Origin: Cantharellus purpuraceus
Taxonomy: Eukaryota; Basidiomycota; Agaricomycetes; Cantharellales; Hydnaceae
DNA: 64,000 bases
Assembly: GCA_025174535.1 (NCBI GenBank)
Contig: JALBUN010000006.1
Span: 558,001-622,000 of the forward strand
Direction of reading: 5' to 3'
A model generated the notes under the pieces. It saw nothing but the letters and a program-made list of their open reading frames with translations. It was not told the origin of the DNA and did no database searches. Made by a program: the position numbers and the translations under genes. Shown piece after piece: positions 31,279-41,916 of this stretch. Numbering within the stretch: position 1 is the first letter of the stretch; every line of letters begins with the position of its first letter.

Positions 31279-32293
31279 TTAGATTGATTTCTTCTTGTCG
31301 TCAACCAAAGGCCGACTTTCTGGAAAGTCGAGCACGAGGTTCCTTATGTGAATCCCCATTCGCCACGGCTTGAATTTGGGGAATCCTACGCCGTCTGCGT
31401 ATTCTCCGCATGGCACGCCCTCGCCCTCGGTGGCCTTTCCGCTTCCGCCAGGGGTGTACCACATGAACTCTCCTTTGCCCCTCATTTCGGGGAGAACTGA
31501 GACCCAGTGGTCGGTCCCGACGACGCTGGAGGGGTCGTCTCCGTCGTGGTCGCGACCAGCGGGAAGGGGTGGGTGGACGAGGAGCAGGTCGTGCGGGAAG
31601 TAGCGGGTGTTGAAGGGGAAATTGGGGAGCCATGTGGAGGGAGTGGCGATTGCGGAGAAGAAGGGCGGTGCGTCTGTGGATGCGTGTGACGTGGGGGGGA
31701 ATACTTCGATTTTTATGGGGGAGTGTCGATTCGCGGCGATAGAGGCGTTGGCGTCGTGTGTTGAAGAGAGAGGTGTGAATGTGAACCGCGCAAGGTGTTT
31801 GGCTATGTTCCAGTGGCTCCTTCCTGTTGTGAGTATGACATTAATTTGGATGCGTTTTGTTTTTACCGAGTAGAGCGGTGTCCGTACCATTGTATATTGA
31901 CGCGTTTGTAGACACGTACATTCGCGTGACCCGTAAGTGTGGCTTCCCACTCGGATTATCAAATGCTCCGGGTAAATAGACCAACTCATCATATGGACCT
32001 GGAGGACACGATGCTGAGTGTATCATCCCCTTTGGCCCCGCATAGTCCCCCCACGTACCTGTAGGGGATTCTGTATACCTAAGCACCTGGACGGTGGCAC
32101 TTCCCAGAGGGCCCCCTCGGAATGCGCCTGCTTCTGGCGATGCAAAATAGGAAGTGGCCTCCAATGGGGCATATGCGCCCTCGGGGGGTTTACTAGGAGT
32201 CGAGAGGAAGAAGAAGTATATCTCCCCCTTGTTAATCCAGGGTGCAGGCTCTAGCTTGGGATGGCCATGATCCGCATCCGTGGAGTTTGCCAT
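31279..32293 (-). CDS. Acetoacetate decarboxylase-like protein, paralogue 1
   Basis: Exons 32059-32293, 31888-31998 and 31279-31823 (introns 60 and 64 nt) give 296 residues. The start ATG at 32293 is chosen because it aligns with the paralogue start (APWINKGEIYFFF). Conserved stretches are PYDELVYLPG, RVTRMYVSTNASIYNG, HWNIAKHLARF and a C-terminal VGFPKFKPWRMGI. These fit the acetoacetate-decarboxylase-like superfamily of fungal proteins, but I cannot place the catalytic lysine, so a decarboxylase activity is not claimed. Intron 1 is 60 nt with no stop, so unspliced RNA also stays in frame. A tandem paralogue lies at 33651-34665. Confidence 0.7.
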
Positions 32294-33650
32294 GTTTGTA
32301 GGAGATCTTTGTTGTAACAACAAGTTTGATACTTGGCGTTATCCAAACACACCTTGTTGTTGCTGTTAGTAGGCCGATGACAATACGACGGTCAAGGAGC
32401 GTACAAGCAGTACCTCAGGAACTCGGTCTCTCGGGGATGACTTAGAGGTTTAACCAAAAGACTGGTCAACACCAAGTCGAATTTAAAGTCCAAGAAATAT
32501 GTTTCGTCCGAGTGTGCATTTAGGATCCGTACTCGGTTGAGGTACGGGCTCCTCAGTGTTGTTACCAACCCCGGGTATTAGCTTTTGGGTCGGGGACGGT
32601 GATTTCAAAATCGAAATGACCGTGTCCGAACCAGGGTTGGACGGGTCAAAATGTCCAGTAGATCCGTAGCTCATGATGACACCAAGACCGTCAGGTGGAT
32701 TTACGGTATAGCTAACAAGTGGTAAGGAATAGATAAGATACTACGACTAGAGCTCTCCAGAGTTGCCGCCGCAGTATTATTCACTGTGGGAAACGGGACG
32801 GGACCTATTGAAATCCTGTAGTACCACCCACTGTAGTTTCAATAGGAGAGTAACTGTACCCTACGGAAAACATTCGGCCGTCATATCACTGAGATGGTTT
32901 TGGTGAAAACGAGTTCATACCAGTGAGTTGGTGCCGGCAAATAATTTCACTGAACTGTGGGCGCCCCCAAACTCTCACGCATGGTCATTTTAGTTGCCTG
33001 GCGCTGTTACTGTTATTCAACGACGAGTTGATAAGAGCTAAGAATGTCACTGTGATGAACAGTGAGCGCTTGAGCGCTTGAGTACTAATCACGTGAAAAC
33101 AATCATCACATTATGTAATATTGTCTCCGATAATTGAACGTTGAAACACGTATTTACCTTGTTCAAGTACAAGTTACGACTTGGTACGTCGCGAAATATG
33201 GACACAAGAAAGATGGGATGGCTGACCTGTCGATTTTCCAAGTTAGTTTCAACTTTTGGCTCTTTACAATACTCTTACTATCCAATTGGAAAGAGGGCTT
33301 ATTGGGAGCCACCAGTGATGGTACGTAGCAAGAGTGGATAGATCTGTGAGTATTGTGTTTGTCTTTTATTATATTTCATCTTTTGTTTTAACGTGTATAT
33401 GGTGTGTATATGCCATAGTTTGGGGGGATTGCCTCACTGCAATCCGAATGGCCCATCACAGTCAACCCACTAACCTTAGTACAATAACGAGCGCTCTGTT
33501 ATCGACTGCAAATCTCTCTCTCTGTCAAACGTCTCACCCGCCATTTTTCGCGTTTAGAGACCCGTCCGTTCAATGTCATCTGGGATGTGTGATGATCTAA
33601 CTCTTATACTCCTTCATGCATACTTCTTGCATGCACTAGCGTAATGCTTC
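32294..33650. other. 1.36-kb region between the tandem paralogues
   Basis: No convincing gene. It contains a hairpin with a 10-bp stem (CCTATTGAAA ... TTTCAATAGG, 32802-32844) and a short tandem GAGCGCTT repeat near 33063. A 63-codon minus-strand frame at 32483-32674 has no recognisable feature. It includes the promoter of paralogue 1. Confidence 0.4.
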
Positions 33651-34665
33651 TTATATCGATTTCTTCTTGTCGTCAACCAAAGGCCGACCTGGCGGAAAGT
33701 CGAGCACGAGGTTCTTCACGTGGATCCCCATTCGCCACGGCTTGAATTTGGGGAATCCCACGCCGTCTGCATATTCTCCGCATGGAACACCCTCGCCCTC
33801 GCTGTCTTCAGCGGCTTTTCCGCCAGGGGTATACCACACGACCTCTCCTTTGCCCCTCACCCCGGGGAGAATTGAGACCCAGTGGTCGGTTCCGACGACG
33901 CTGGAGGGGTCGTCTCCATCGTGGCCGCGACTAGCGGGAAGGGGTGGATGGACGAGGAGGAGGTCCTGCGGGAGGTAGCGGGTGTTGAAGGGGAAATTGG
34001 GGAGCCATGTGGAGGGAGTGGCGATTGCGGAGAAGAAGGGCGGTGAGGCGTATGTGTCTGTGGATGCTTGTGGCGTGGGGGAGAATACTTCGATTTTTAT
34101 GGGGGAGTGTCGATTCGCGGCGGTAGGGGCGTTGGCATCATGTGTTGAAGAGAGAGGTGTGAATGTGAACCGCGCAAGGTGCTTCGGTATGTTCCAGTTC
34201 CTCCTTCCTATTGTGAGTATGTTAAATGCTTCTGTCCAAGACAGAATGATTCCGCACCGTTGTATATTGACGCATTTGTAGATACGTAAATCCGCGTGAT
34301 CCGCACTTGTGGCTTCCCACTCGGATTATCAAACGCTCCAGGTGAGTAAATTAACTCATCATACGGGCCTGGAGGAGAAATGACACCATGATAATTATGC
34401 TCTTATAGCTTATGAATTGGGTACCCCCCTACCAACCTACTGGAGAATCCGTATACCTAATGACTTGAATTGAAGCACTTCCTATTCCCCCTCGGAATGC
34501 ACCCGCCTCTGGCGATGCAAAGTATGAACTGGCCTCTAAGGGGGAGTATGCGCCCTCGGGGAGTTTCCTAGGCGTTGAGAGAAAGAAGAAGTATACCTCG
34601 CCCTTAAGGATCCACGGCGCAGGTGCGCTCTCAGGGTGACTATGAGAATCCGTAGTGCGATCCAT
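33651..34665 (-). CDS. Acetoacetate decarboxylase-like protein, paralogue 2
   Basis: Exons 34437-34665, 34258-34368 and 33651-34207 (introns 68 and 50 nt) give 298 residues, closely similar to paralogue 1 with the same intron positions and phases. Exon 2 has the same length (111 nt). Intron 1 here contains stops, which confirms that the equivalent stretch in paralogue 1 is an intron. The C-termini are almost identical (PLVDDKKKSI), but this copy has a few extra residues (DTYAS near the middle, EDSEGEG). A fold-back element begins about 25 bp upstream of its ATG, so promoter evolution may differ. The function is as uncertain as for paralogue 1. Confidence 0.7.
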
Positions 34666-34689
34666 GTTCCGGATCTTTGACCAAGAATT

Positions 34690-35375
34690 TCAATTACCGC
34701 CGTTTGCATTTGACTTTGCACTCCGCCGCGCGCCGTTGACAGCCAGACCGCACTGGAATTTTCCACTCTAATGCTTGAGATTTGACATTAGATAGCATAA
34801 TAAAAAAACTGTTCATAGCTAAAAACTCTCGAAGAGCTTTTGGCCTGCCGATCCTCCATTCCCGCACTGCTGCGCAAGGCTCTGGGGGAGCCTACCCATA
34901 TTTTTCCAGGACATCTAGGCCACTTTTCTCAAACTGTAGATAACATCATTTCATGAATCTTGTCAAAGAGATTTTTGGTGGGGAACAAAGTCATGTTGTC
35001 ACGTGTGGGAGCATATACTGAGCCCAGGTTAATGCCCCTGAATGGTCAAAGTTTGGACACACCAGCTTAGAAAATCTCTTTGCAAAATTCAGGAAATGGT
35101 GTTATCCAAAGTTTGGGAAGGGACCGCCCATGCAAAGTGGCCTAGACGTGCTGGAAAAATATGGGTAGGCTCCCCCAGGACCTTGAGTAACAGTGCGGGA
35201 ATCAAGGATCGGCAGGCTAAAAGCTCTTCGAGAGTCTATAGGAACAATTTTTATTATCCTATCTAATGTCAAATCTCAAGCATTGGAGTGGAAAATCCCA
35301 GTGCTGTCAACCACACCAAAAATGCGCCGCGCGTCGGAGTGCAAAGTCAAATGCAAACGGCTGTAACTATGGAAC
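34690..35375. mobile_element. Fold-back element (long imperfect inverted repeat)
   Basis: The left arm (about 34690-34975) and right arm (about 35060-35375) are imperfect reverse complements. The pairs include GCCGTTTGCATTTGAC with its complement, TCTCGAAGAGCTTTT with its partner near 35222, and GGGGGAGCCTACCCAT with ATGGGTAGGCTCCCCC. The loop is about 85 bp. No coding capacity. Long terminal inverted repeats with a short middle suggest a fold-back/MITE-like DNA element; target duplication not clear. Confidence 0.65.
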
Positions 35376-35761
35376 GATTCAACGTGGACTCGTATGGGTG
35401 CACAGCTCAGCAGGTATTTCCACCGGGCGCGTACGGTCAAATGACCAGGATAGCGCCTTCGGCCATCAAAAGCTCTGGTACCTGGGTATCGTGAATTCAG
35501 ATTTCAATAGCACTACCGATTTTGTAGTAAGCGCGTTTAAATTCTACTCTCCGATTAAGAGGACACCAGACTTCTACCATAACAGGCATCCTGCATCACT
35601 CGCTCTGGCATTGCAAGTCTTTTGTCTCAGGTTTCTTTCAGCACCTCTATAAATATCAATGAATCCATTGCTAATGTCCTTGTAAATAATAGGGCTAAAG
35701 AAAGAGAAAAATACATGACTACGTAACGTTCACGTTATTGGCATGAACATGAAGTAAGTAA

Positions 35762-37105
35762 TCATGCATCGTATCGTTTGGTCTCATCGTGGTAGCTCTC
35801 CTCCATCAAGGGTTGCCCGCTGCGAGGGAGTTGAATGGGATGGTAGGCGGGGACAGAGCGAGTGGCGACCATGGTGCCGCTACGACGTCTGCATAGGTGG
35901 ACGATGCTCATCACCAGGGCAATGAACGACAAAATTGTCGTGATGGCGAGCAAGCCGACAGCGACGGGTGCGTACTTGAGGAGCCGCTGGAGCTTGGAGT
36001 CTTCCGAGTCTGAGCCGGAGGTGGAGGTGTTGGAGTCGGATGAGAGCTCTGCGTTGAGTTCCGCTGCCTTTGCATATGTGGGCGCTGAGGTACTGGACGC
36101 CCAGCGGTTATATGTGCTCGATTGATAATCTGTGGGCGCCGATTGCCAGTGGTTATACGTGCTCGATTGATAATATGTGGGGTCTAACGTGGTCGTAGTG
36201 GTCGTGGTGGTCGTGGAGGTGGACCGGGAGGTATCAGATAAGGAGTGATAAGAGTAGCTTTGACTCTCGTAAAGCCCTAGTATCCGCACGTTGGGTAAGA
36301 GATGGGTTAAAGTCAAGTCGTGAAAACAGCAACGTACAAATCATAGCAGAAAAGGAAACTTCAATGTCTAGGGATCCTGGCTGGCACTAATGACACAGAT
36401 TAAGATGACAACAAGGCAGCCATAACATGGGCCACTTACAGTCTCAGGAGGCTGCCCGCCATGCGTGTAGACATTGTACGCGTACTTCGCCAGGGTTCCC
36501 TTGGACCCTTGTGTGACGTGCCAGGGATAATCACGCGAAGCGTTGGCAGGTGCTGGTGCCGGAATAGAGGCCATCTCCCTTCCTTGCATGTAGTACTCGG
36601 GGCTGCCCATCATGCCGTTGCATTTCCAATCGTAATAGTGTGTATATTGCGTTGCGTTATACGGGTCATGGGGATCCGGGGTGTAGTAGTAGCAGCCGGC
36701 GGGATGACTGTCGCCATACCCATAGTTCCTCGACATGTATTTGTCCTGCACGCTCTGGTACGAGTTTCCTTTGGAAATGGCATCAGCGACCATACATGAA
36801 ATGTCGTACATTTCGGCGTAGGCGCCTTTTCCACTGAAAGTGATATACGTTAGCGAGGCCGAACATGAAGAGATGGAGCAACGGAAACCGTACCTATATG
36901 TCCCCGAGGGCGAGCATGTATAGTTTTGCTTTCCTATTGCTTCGACGACGGCTACTACTACCGCAGCGTCCAGTTCCACCATGCCTTTGGTTTCTGAAAC
37001 ACGTATTGCCGCATCCACCTCCACTACCTCACAGCTACCTCGCATGGCATGAACAGTCCTGGGGAAGAGGAGCGGAGCGACAGCGACAGCGAGGAGGTGA
37101 TACAT
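35762..37105 (-). CDS. DUF3455 ectodomain protein with C-terminal membrane anchor
   Basis: Exons 36894-37105, 36440-36833, 36338-36386 and 35762-36276 (introns 60, 53 and 61 nt) give 389 residues. A hydrophobic N-terminus suits a signal peptide. DUF3455 features follow in order: KQNYTCSPSGTYS, GKGAYAEMYDIS, a DYPWHVTQGSKGTLAKYAYN region with THGGQPPETC, and CQPGSLDIEVSFSAMIWLYE. Then comes a Ser/Thr-rich stalk with a repeated YYQSSTYN-type unit, a membrane helix at ~321-345, RRR and a short cytoplasmic tail. The domain is usual in secreted fungal proteins of unknown function; here it would be held at the surface as a type I protein. Intron 1 is 60 nt without a stop. The splice joining ...AM-I-WLYE restores the domain end. 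Confidence 0.75.
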
Positions 37106-40100
37106 AAGGAAGAAGCGTAAGATAGATATTAGTGAAAAGTAAGTAGGTAAAGGAAAAGTTGTATGGGTTTGCTGGCAGCCAGGCCAACTTTATAAAGTGA
37201 GAGGAATGTCCGAGATGAGCGAGAGGCTGATGGATGACCGAGGTGAACGGTAATATACTTAGTCTCAGGCACAAGCTAATCAATTAATCAGGAACGGTGA
37301 AGATGCTCCGCCAACGGGTTATATCTCATGTATACCGAATTAACGCCTTGAAATGAATAGCAAAAAGGTAATCACAACGCGAGGGAACAGTTGGCAGAGA
37401 GATGTTGTGAAACGACGTGTATCCCGCCTTAGGCTGATTTACCTCTCGTGGTCGATTGGGCCTCAATCGTGGCACCCTGCAAAAGCGGATAGCCTCTGGT
37501 GATGAAATGTCCTAACCTTCTCCTCCCTACCTAGTAGGAATCCTGCAGCATATCTTTTGGTCCAGCTTCAGCTTCAGGAGAATACTTCACCAGCCTTTGC
37601 GTGCCCTACCTAAACCTACCTCCGCCTTCTGCCTAGCAAGCCTCCCCCGATGATCAGGGCCAAAGGAACGTTATTTGACAATGGTCCGTTGCAGTTCCGC
37701 GTTGTGGACCGATGTGTGCACATGGCCATGGCCCATTCATGGTCAAGTATGGCCGGCAACACCAGCCGTGCGAATCTTTCTCATCAATGCGTCCTGGCGA
37801 TGGGGTGCGTCATATCCGCAGTCTTATGTACAAAGTACGAACAACAACTAAACGTTAACGTTGAACAACGCTACACCAACGAATCCATGTCTGCAGTTTC
37901 CGTTTGTCTGACATGCTCCACTTTTCTTATAGACTATATGTTGTTAGTGTTGGCGTCAAATAGGCTGAACGCGTCGATCAAATAAGCCCTTCTATCAATG
38001 ATCACTGATTCTCTCGGGAAGAGAGAGGCAGTTCAATCACACACAGCCAAGGCGACCACTGATTGCATCATATCACTCTACCGGTAATGAACATGCATAG
38101 GCCGCTATTAGTTTAGTGACTAAATCAAACAGCTTCCACCTCCGCCCAGGAACTCCGAAGTATGCTTATGGGCAGAGGAAAGCTGCTGATAAGAGCTGGG
38201 GTTCAGCGAAAGGAGCGTGTATTAACCATCAATACTATGAATAAACCACGTGGGTTTACGTGCCTGGAGTTCAGCGAGAAGAGCATAAGCGCTAAATCTT
38301 TTACTATACCCTGCCGACTTGTACCCATCGAGTCCGCTTTGAGGGCGAGTCGTTCCATAATCAAACCTTCGTCAGTGATATTTGCTTGAAAATAATGTAA
38401 CGCATGAGCGCGGGAGATTTAATTGTTAGTGCCTTTTCAGCTAGTGCAACCTCCGTAATGACTGATATGAGGATATGAAGTCCTCCGAGTCCATTTTTTT
38501 TTGGGCACGCCCTATTCTTCCTCAGGCTTCTCCCCCTATAACTGCGGCAACAGCCATCGCTAAGTTCATATACTGCTCGTCCGCCCCCTGCACCTGAAAT
38601 CCAACATTGTGGACACCCCTCGAGCCAAACAGTGCCTGGCCAGTTGCATTGCAAGAATCCAGGCTCCCTTTGGTCATTTGAATGCCCATCTACCAAAGGG
38701 CTCCCTTCCTGTTGGATTGCTGCTTTTACACAGAGCATCACAGATGCAACAGGATCCATCTTGAGTGCGAGCATGCTCATTCCATCCCATGCTTGCTTCA
38801 ATTTCCCTACCTGCCCCTTTTATGGGCAAGCTACACGACACCAATCACCAGAGGGCGATGCTTCGAGCATCTCATTAACATATATTCCCAGAGACCTTCA
38901 ATAGCACGTGAGATGGTCTTGGAGAAAAGGTACATTCCTTCCCTCCCTAACGTGCATCTCAAGCCTGGTGCTCGCCCGTCCGGCACGTATTACATTCATA
39001 CCCACAGCTGGGACGGGGAAGGGGGGCGCGCTAATTCAAAAGAAGACTTGACTCATGTCTCTCTGCCTTTGTGCTATTCCAGGTGCAATCACTTCAGTTG
39101 GGCGTTAGTCAGTCGGGGAGAGACACTGTATTTTTTGTGCACCAGGCAATGTCATTCGCAACAACGTAGGCGACGGCTGAGATGGATTGAAATTATGACA
39201 TGGTCTCAAGGGCTCATGTTACCCTGAAAAATGGGTGATGGAACCAACCTTTTCATTACTATGGCGGTCAACAAGCCTCTACCCAGGGTCACATATTTCA
39301 CAGCAACCCCTATGCCAGGCTAACAGGACCCAAAGTGTTCCGGCCAAATGGAAATACAGAACAGACATTCAGCAAGAACCTATTGGGGAAAATGTCAGGT
39401 GTCTATTTCTGCAGTGGGCATGAAACAGAGAGACAGGTATGCACAAGTCGCTAAGAAGCCAGACCTTTTCTCCCAAGCCAAGGTCCAACCCTGCAAGGGA
39501 ACTGATACACTGATCTAACCCTTGTGCTGTTGCTCTGAGGCTGAGGCTACCCAGTCAAATGTTGTGGATTTGTCAGTAAATTTGACGTGAGGAAAACAAA
39601 ACGAATGTGGTGAGTTTACATATTAGGGTCAATTCCCCAGTTGATACCACCCCAGTTAATTGATACCTGGGGAACAGCTGAGCAGGGAAGTGAGTAAAGG
39701 CCCTTGACATTGACCCGGGTATGTTGGTGTAAAATAGCTTGAATGACCAATGGCTGTCCATACATGTACTAGTACCTTTGTGTGACAAGCTCATTTAGTG
39801 AATGTGGGTGGATCAAAAAGATTGCAAGACTCCAGCTCACTTGCCTATCAATGATTGTTTCAAAGTTTGAGGCAATGGTAACTGACCCCAGGATGACACT
39901 TGCTCCTGGGATTTGCCATGACCAGGTAGCACCACTGCCAGGCAAGGCAAAAACAATGCTAATTGAGCTGGACATGCTGGTGTTCATGGACAAGAACATG
40001 CATCAACTGGGAAATGTACAGCCAAATGCAACTGGAGAGAAGGTTCAAATGGTCACCAACGAGATCTCCTGTGCAAACACTTGAATCTGGAATGTCTTCA

Positions 40101-40309
40101 ACAACCATGAGGTAAAAAGCCATACATTGCTTGGTCCTTGCACTTCCCAACTGTCAAGTGTCATCAGTGCATTGAAAGGGAAACAATCAGTGACATGGCC
40201 TTTGCAAGGTGCAGTGTACATACCAGATAAACTCACATTTTGAGGCACTTATGTTCTGGTGGTCTCTGTGCGCTTGCTTGCATGCCCAGCCTTACCTTTG
40301 GCAGCTGCA
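37106..40309. other. 3.2-kb gene-poor region
   Basis: I found no gene that I can support. Open frames at 37650-37985 (+), 38361-38801 (-) and 39573-40472 (-, several) lack recognisable motifs or plausible splice structure. The part after about 39.5 kb has base use like the transposon flanks and may be decayed element sequence. Confidence 0.4.
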
Positions 40310-40377
40310 TGTTACATGCTAGGTCTGATTGGGGGTCAGAGATTGGGTTGGAGGTTGGGTTGGAGGTTGGGTCAGAG
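40310..40377 (-). repeat. LTR A end fragment
   Basis: It starts TGTTACATGCTAGGTC and carries about three GGTTGGGTTGGA-like units before the match stops. It lies just outside the complete family A insertion, in the opposite orientation. Confidence 0.6.
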
Positions 40378-40487
40378 TTGTTGGACAGAATGAGGCGTTT
40401 ATAATGGGATCCACTATGGTCCACAAGTGTTATGACTATATTCATTAACATCCAGATCCCCGTCTGATCCACTCAGATCCCCATGCG

Positions 40488-41916
40488 TGTTTTGGAACCT
40501 GCAAAATTATGGTGTTAGGGCAAACTCTAAATCACCACAATTCCATGAATGAACAGCTGAGAAGAATATCAAACCCTGCTGCAGCACAACTCCAGAAACA
40601 ATTTAATGTTTGTACTTTGGTTACAATCCTTTGTATTGGTCAATGCAGACTATACACAGAAAAGTAATATGTTTCTTAGCAGCAAGAAATGAATAAGACT
40701 TCCAGAGTCAAGAGTTCATGCTTAGGGGTCCAGATATTCCGAAAAGAGGGGAATGCACTTAGAGGCTAAAGGAAGTAGGTGGATGAATCCAACCGTCCAA
40801 CCAGTGGCACTCTGAAGCGGGTAACAGCGATGTGTGAAGTAGTCTAGCAACTGCTTCACACAAGTTCAAGCTTCTAATGCTCTGCAAAGGCAGTACACAC
40901 TAGTAACTTAAACAAGAGCACTAATGGCAGGACTATCGACAGACAATCTCACCCTGTAGATTTGTAGTCATGTGAGGCAGATACTACACTCACGCCCAAA
41001 GCAGGAATATCACTACTTCGAGTGCAATCAAGTACAGTTACACAACTGTAAAAGATCCTTGAACTGGTAATCAACAGTTACTGAGATAGAGGATGACACT
41101 GTATGTCACTCTAGTCACACTGGTGTGCAGAAGATGGGTAGAAGTGGTAGAATATGTTACTATTTCAGAGGCAGAATGGCCTCCTTATATATTGTATTTA
41201 CAGGGGCTGACTAATGCTTCTGGAATATTCTACCTATTAATAGATGGAAACTACTGGAAGGTTGTGGAAGGTGGAAGAAAGGGGTAGAATATTCCAAGCC
41301 AATCACAGGTTCTGATCACTGCATTAATACTGATCAGGAGCTAAATAATGGTTCTGGAAAGTTCTATCTAATAATAGAAGGAAACAGCTAGAATGTTATG
41401 GAAAGGGGTAGAATATTCCAAGGCAATCACCTGATCTGATCACCCATCAGCTGATTTGATCCCTGAACTAGGGACTGATCAGGCAAAAAGAAGGGTGTCC
41501 ACCCTGTTTTCTGCACTGGTTTGGACAGCCATGGATAGCCACATGTCAGGTGATGATCTGCACGGAAAATAGTGCCCTGAGAGGCTGTGGTTGTCAAGTT
41601 ACAGAATATTTATTGATCAGAGACATCTGAGCTTGAATTCAGGCCAAATGCCTGGTTCAAAGGGAGAGAGCCGGCTGTGTGAAGGTTTGTGGGCGCCTAT
41701 GGGTCCACAACTGTAGCACAGCAGAAATAAATGATTCTGGGCCGAGTTCTGCATGGAATATTCCTGAAAAAATATGGAAAAATAGAGAATATTTGAATAA
41801 GTCCATTCCAGGTACAAGCACCAAATATATGCTGATATTTAGGAATGGAAAGGCAAAGAATAGCACATTGGTGCTGCATAAATGGAATTTGATAGGGAAA
41901 AGGTGGTTCCCATACA
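40488..41916 (-). repeat. LTR B (1429 bp) inside chromovirus A
   Basis: Complete LTR borders, but the left flank is the first 60 bp of LTR A and the right flank is RNase H sequence, with no matching target duplication. It therefore marks a recombination that deleted gag, protease and RT of the host element. It has the heat-shock-like triplets described for the full copy. Confidence 0.8.

Noticed and set aside
32483..32674. 63-codon minus-strand frame upstream of decarboxylase-like paralogue 1
   Set aside because: No motif, no splice continuation and no homologue in the second paralogue's upstream region.
38361..38801. 146-codon Cys-containing minus-strand frame
   Set aside because: No signal peptide, domain or splice structure that I could support; left as intergenic.
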